Positions 62,244 through 64,000 of a stretch of 64,000 nt of DNA are shown here, in pieces (position 1 is the first letter of the stretch; every line of letters starts with the position of its first letter). The notes beneath the pieces are model-generated. The model had not been told where the DNA came from. It made no database searches and saw only the letters and a list, made by a program, of their open reading frames with translations. The stretch is from Variovorax sp. Sphag1AA (GTDB lineage Bacteria > Pseudomonadota > Gammaproteobacteria > Burkholderiales > Burkholderiaceae_C), in assembly GCF_014192575.1 (NCBI RefSeq), contig NZ_JACHYC010000005.1:248001-312000 (forward strand), written 5' to 3'. The position numbers were made by a program, and so were the translations under genes.

Positions 62244-63620
62244 TCATTGGGCTTCGCGGCGATCACCGGCGGCTTCCATCTGCCGGTTCAATTGCGCGCG
62301 GACGTAGTCCACATGCTGGCGCAGCGTGTAGACGCGGTCCGAGAAATCGAGCGGGAACTTGGTCTCGATGATCTCTTCCTCGATGTGGTCGAGTCGTGAC
62401 AGCGCTTCGCTGCGTTCTGCGGCATCGAGTTTGCGCGACGCGAGGTCCTGCTCCAGAAACTTCAGCTCGCCATAGCGCCGATACAGCCGGCTTCGGCGCC
62501 GCCATCCGATGAGCCCCGGTAGCACGCGCCCCAACGGCACGAGGATCGCAATCAGCGGCACCAGCAGCAGAAGCAGGCGCTGCACGTAGTTAGCGGCCCA
62601 GAACGGCAGGTAGTTCTGCAGGAACGGCCGACCGTGCTTGAAGTACCGATCCGCCTGGTCCGACAAGGGAAAGTCGGTCCCCTGCGCACTCGGGAAGTCG
62701 TCCGGCCGGTTGATGAGGCTGGGCTGGCGATGCACCTGGCGCGCGGCTTCCAGCAGCAGATAGGCCAGCGCGGGATGCAGTTCATCGCGCACCACGAGGT
62801 TGGCCGTCGTCGCGAGCAGTTTGATGTCTTGCGAGGGCAGATCGAGCTTCGGATTAACGGAACCCCGCTTCAGGCTGACGGGCTGGAAATATGGATAGCG
62901 GCGCGCCAGCCCCTCCACGTGATCGAGCGACGCAAGCCGCACGGCCGGGTCGGCCAGCAGCTTCTGGACCGCCGCCGCCTGCGGCGCCGCAATGATGATC
63001 ACCGCGTCTACCTCGCCTTTCGTCAGCAGGTCCGCGGCTGCAAGGCCGCCGGCGCTCACGAAGGTCGTGCCGTCGACCGCGCCTTGCTGACCATCGGGCA
63101 CGGTGACGCCATAGACGGCCAGCAACTGGTGCGCGACCTGATAGTTGCCGCTGCCCGCCACGCCGACAGCAATGCGCTTGCCGGCCAGGACCTCCAGCCC
63201 CTTCGACACATCGAGCGTGCGCGTGAAGATCCATACAGGCTCGAAGGCCACCGTCGCGAGCGAGCGTAGAGGCGTCGAATCCACAGGCGCGTCCGGGTCA
63301 AGCGCCAAGATGCCCGTGCCGCCCTGCACGAAAGCCACTTCGACCGTTCCGTCATTGAGCCGCTGCAGGTTCTCGACCCCACCGCTCGACGGCCGCAATT
63401 CAAGCCGGATGCCTTCCGCCTTCAAGAGCTCCTGATACCGCAGGCCGAAGCGGTGATAGGCGCCGTCGGTGGCGCCGGTGCTCATGACGATCGAGCGCGG
63501 CGGCAGCGGGCTCACATAGCGAACGACGAGCCAGATCGCCACGATGAGCACGGCGATCAACGCGAGCCAGAGGACGAGTCGTCGGCCAGTGGGCAGCGTT
63601 GGCATTGGCGGAGTCTTCAT
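62244..63620 (-). CDS. Membrane-anchored TAXI-family solute-binding protein
   Basis: 458 residues. An N-terminal membrane helix (about 13-35, LVLWLALIAVLIVAIWLVVR) anchors a TAXI-type binding domain (about 40-330): VMSTGATDGAYHRFGLRYQE, IAVGVAGSGNYQVAHQLLAV and DLLTKGEVDAVIIIAAP. A second membrane segment (about 345-372) is followed by a cytoplasmic helical tail, which ordinary TRAP binding proteins lack. No TRAP permease genes are adjacent, so it may be a receptor or sensor. The ligand is unknown. Confidence 0.88.
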   Translation of the reverse strand: MKTPPMPTLPTGRRLVLWLALIAVLIVAIWLVVRYVSPLPPRSIVMSTGATDGAYHRFGLRYQELLKAEGIRLELRPSSGGVENLQRLNDGTVEVAFVQGGTGILALDPDAPVDSTPLRSLATVAFEPVWIFTRTLDVSKGLEVLAGKRIAVGVAGSGNYQVAHQLLAVYGVTVPDGQQGAVDGTTFVSAGGLAAADLLTKGEVDAVIIIAAPQAAAVQKLLADPAVRLASLDHVEGLARRYPYFQPVSLKRGSVNPKLDLPSQDIKLLATTANLVVRDELHPALAYLLLEAARQVHRQPSLINRPDDFPSAQGTDFPLSDQADRYFKHGRPFLQNYLPFWAANYVQRLLLLLVPLIAILVPLGRVLPGLIGWRRRSRLYRRYGELKFLEQDLASRKLDAAERSEALSRLDHIEEEIIETKFPLDFSDRVYTLRQHVDYVRAQLNRQMEAAGDRREAQ

Positions 63621-63743
63621 GCTTCAACAGACGCTCGCATTTGAGATCGCCCATTCTGCCCACGAACTGTTGCAATGTCGTCGTGGTCCTGCCTCGGGGT
63701 TGCGCTAGTCTTCGCGCGTTTTTTCGATTTCAAGGAGGTACAC

Positions 63744-64000
63744 ATGAACCACTTCACCCGACACGGTTTGGCACTCGTCTTCGCAGGCGCACTCAGCTGC
63801 GCAAATGCGCAAGGTCTCGACGCTCTCAAGGGCCTCGCCGGAGGCTCGACGGGTGCCGGATCGATGGCGTCGGGCAGTCTCGGCAACGCCGCGGGCGTGC
63901 TGGAGTACTGCCTGAAGAACAACTACTTGAGCGGCGCTAACGCTTCCTCCGTCAAGGACCAGCTCATGAGCAAGATCCCCGGCGGCCAGCCGGCTTCGGA
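63744..64000 (+). CDS. DUF2501 (YjjA-like) protein, cut by window edge
   Basis: The frame runs from an ATG at 63744, with a strong AAGGAGG site six bases upstream, to the window end (85 residues seen). A signal peptide (MNHFTRHGLALVFAGALSCA) is followed by a Gly/Ser/Ala-rich segment and GNAAGVLEYCLKNNYLSGAN, the DUF2501 signature including its conserved Cys. E. coli YjjA belongs to this family. The function is unknown and the C-terminus is outside the window. Confidence 0.85.
   Translation, partial: MNHFTRHGLALVFAGALSCANAQGLDALKGLAGGSTGAGSMASGSLGNAAGVLEYCLKNNYLSGANASSVKDQLMSKIPGGQPAS

Overview
The window is a high-GC chromosomal segment of a betaproteobacterium, most likely Comamonadaceae and probably Variovorax. 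This rests on gene content and order (tyrS / M23 peptidase / anmK, rplM-rpsI-erpA, an SAH riboswitch on ahcY, a long TetR-headed beta-oxidation operon) and on a small secreted protein of a type I associate with Variovorax. The genus is an inference; no rRNA or complete tRNA gene is present.

Positions 1-8022 are the right-hand part of an integrated phage-like element, nearly all on the minus strand: tyrosine integrase, a ribbon-helix-helix-like protein, two unknowns, an AlpA excision/activator protein behind tandem repeats and a palindrome, a replication protein, a ClpP-protease/HK97-capsid fusion, and the start of a tail tape measure protein. The right boundary looks like the 3' end of a tRNA gene plus its terminator (8011-8064). 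Portal, terminase and head-tail connector genes are absent between capsid and tape measure.

From 8081 the sequence is host backbone. The stretch 9109-13064 holds a PlcP-like phospholipase C and a diacylglycerol glycosyltransferase, divergent from a fusion of an alkylglycerol-monooxygenase-like hydroxylase and a lysoplasmalogenase. The gap between them carries 11-bp-spaced repeats resembling Pho boxes, which suggests a phosphate-starvation lipid-remodelling locus. Next come ruvB, ruvA, phoH, ybeY, dtd, a cation-efflux transporter, a FecR/OmpA pair, tyrS, an M23 endopeptidase, anmK, an MFS exporter, erpA, rpsI, rplM, rlmJ, rlpA, and metF-tlyA-ahcY under an SAH riboswitch.

Positions 31067-45365 carry prfC, a HAD hydrolase, a GNAT acetyltransferase, the gltIJKL glutamate/aspartate ABC transporter, a LysR/amidase pair, a 2-hydroxyacid dehydrogenase, an Atm1-type ABC exporter and a YciA-type thioesterase. 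Positions 45371-55061 form one beta-oxidation cluster (TetR, FadE, DUF2147, FadB-like, FadA, thioesterase, SDR, DsbA-like isomerase, enoyl-CoA hydratase). Positions 55613-61578 form a sugar-acid catabolic locus around a GntR regulator (FAH hydrolase, two SDRs, UxaA-type dehydratase, Ldh-type dehydrogenase). The right end has a small secreted protein, a membrane-anchored TAXI protein and a truncated DUF2501 gene.
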